DNA of 7,375 nucleotides from Holophagaceae bacterium (GTDB lineage Bacteria > Acidobacteriota > Holophagae > Holophagales > Holophagaceae). Numbering within the stretch: the first letter of the stretch is position 1; every line of letters starts with the position of its first letter. Where the stretch lies: contig PMJK01000130.1 in NCBI GenBank assembly GCA_003158505.1, positions 15,376 through 22,750 on the forward strand, given 5' to 3'. The position numbers and the translations under genes are program-made. Below, one piece after another: positions 7,100 to 7,375 of this stretch. The notes under the pieces were generated by a model, which saw nothing but the letters and a program-made list of their open reading frames with translations, was not told where the DNA came from and did not search any database.

Positions 7100-7278
7100 C
7101 ACTTGCCTCCGTGAAAGCCATTGTTGTGAAGGAAGGTCCGGTAGGCGCCGGGCGTCTGGCGGATGCTGGGCGGCAGATCGACGCGGCGCCGCTGGCCGAA
7201 GAACTCGCGACCAAAGAATCCGTTCGCCACCATGAGGCTGAAGCCGGCGCTGAGGAAGAGCAGGTAGACGATCCGCAT
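7099..7278 (-). CDS. 59-aa hydrophobic-leader small protein with GGK C-terminus, unknown function
   Basis: Hand translation from the ATG at 7278 gives 59 residues ending at a TGA that shares its last base with the DUF350 start. The first ~20 residues (MRIVYLLFLSAGFSLMVANG) form a single hydrophobic signal or anchor. Next come an aromatic/basic stretch (FFGREFFGQRRR, 21-32) and a Pro/Gly-rich tail with LPPSIRQTPGAYR (35-47) and a terminal GFHGGK (54-59). It has a near-perfect Shine-Dalgarno, GGAGGTGA, 7 bases upstream, and is the first gene of the operon, so it is very likely translated. I do not recognise a named family. A secreted or membrane-anchored partner, or a modified substrate, of the downstream aminopropyltransferase-like and FAD enzymes is possible but inferred only from position. 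Confidence 0.75.
   Translation of the reverse strand: MRIVYLLFLSAGFSLMVANGFFGREFFGQRRRVDLPPSIRQTPGAYRTFLHNNGFHGGK
7106..7110 (-). promoter_or_regulatory. Ribosome binding site deciding the DUF350 start
   Basis: GGAGG stands 6 bases before ATG at 7097-7099 but only 3 bases before the alternative GTG at 7100-7102, favouring the ATG. It lies inside the last codons of the 59-aa gene. Confidence 0.65.
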
Positions 7279-7285
7279 GGCTCAG

Positions 7286-7293
7286 TCACCTCC
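7286..7293 (-). promoter_or_regulatory. Strong ribosome binding site of the 59-aa gene
   Basis: GGAGGTGA, complementary to the 16S rRNA 3' end over eight bases, lies 7 bases before the ATG at 7278. It is the best Shine-Dalgarno in the window and the main reason to accept this small gene. Confidence 0.75.
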
Positions 7294-7314
7294 ACCAGAA
7301 GACTCAGAGTGCCT

Positions 7315-7320
7315 AACATA
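7315..7320 (-). promoter_or_regulatory. Weak candidate -10 box for the right operon
   Basis: TATGTT on the minus strand matches TATAAT at four of six bases and lies about 22 bases before the Shine-Dalgarno of the first gene. No -35 sequence is recognisable in the GC-rich bases upstream. The palindrome CCCCATGGGG (7323-7332) directly precedes it and could be a binding site. No open frame supports a further upstream gene in 7294-7375, but the window ends too soon to be sure this is the operon start. Confidence 0.2.
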
Positions 7321-7375
7321 ACCCCCATGGGGCCGCGCGAGGGTCGCCGGGCGAGCGAGGCGAGGAATGCGAGTC

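Overview
The window is GC-rich bacterial DNA, densely coded, with two head-to-tail operons on the minus strand and one plus-strand gene between them. No rRNA, tRNA, CRISPR or mobile element was found. A multihaem cytochrome beside a Tat-exported Fe-S protein, several Tat signals and the high GC suggest a Gram-negative respiratory bacterium with a multihaem c-type cytochrome lifestyle. An Acidobacteriota relative of Geothrix/Holophaga, or a deltaproteobacterial-type metal reducer, would fit. This placement is inference; no marker gene is present.

Left operon (minus strand, 2944 down to past base 1): a ~598-aa polytopic membrane protein resembling DUF2339, then a secreted tetrahaem cytochrome c, then a Tat-exported ferredoxin-like subunit with at least three [4Fe-4S] motifs, cut by the window edge. 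The three genes are joined by two 4-base ATGA stop/start overlaps. Tetrahaem cytochrome plus Tat Fe-S protein matches the first two parts of Cbc4 (CbcS-CbcT-CbcU) type menaquinol:cytochrome oxidoreductases of Geobacter. An NrfD-like membrane subunit is therefore expected just outside the window.

Middle: a 295-bp divergent intergenic region (2945-3239) holds an AT-rich core at about 3031-3100 and a GC-rich hairpin at 3183-3207. It separates the left operon from a plus-strand secreted histidine phosphatase (SixA/phosphoglycerate-mutase superfamily) with a TTG start. The 3' end of that gene overlaps the convergent FAD oxidoreductase gene by 144 bp.

Right operon (minus strand, 7278 down to 3744): a 59-aa membrane-anchored or secreted small protein ending in GGK, a 72-aa DUF350 two-helix membrane protein, a 508-aa spermidine-synthase-like enzyme with an N-terminal membrane domain, and a 535-aa Tat-exported FAD-dependent oxidoreductase of the amine-oxidase/phytoene-desaturase fold. 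The genes overlap or are separated by at most 10 bases. This looks like one envelope-located system in which a membrane aminopropyltransferase-like enzyme and an exported FAD enzyme act on a shared, unidentified substrate. The 59-aa protein is a candidate partner or substrate, and this operon is the most interesting part of the window.
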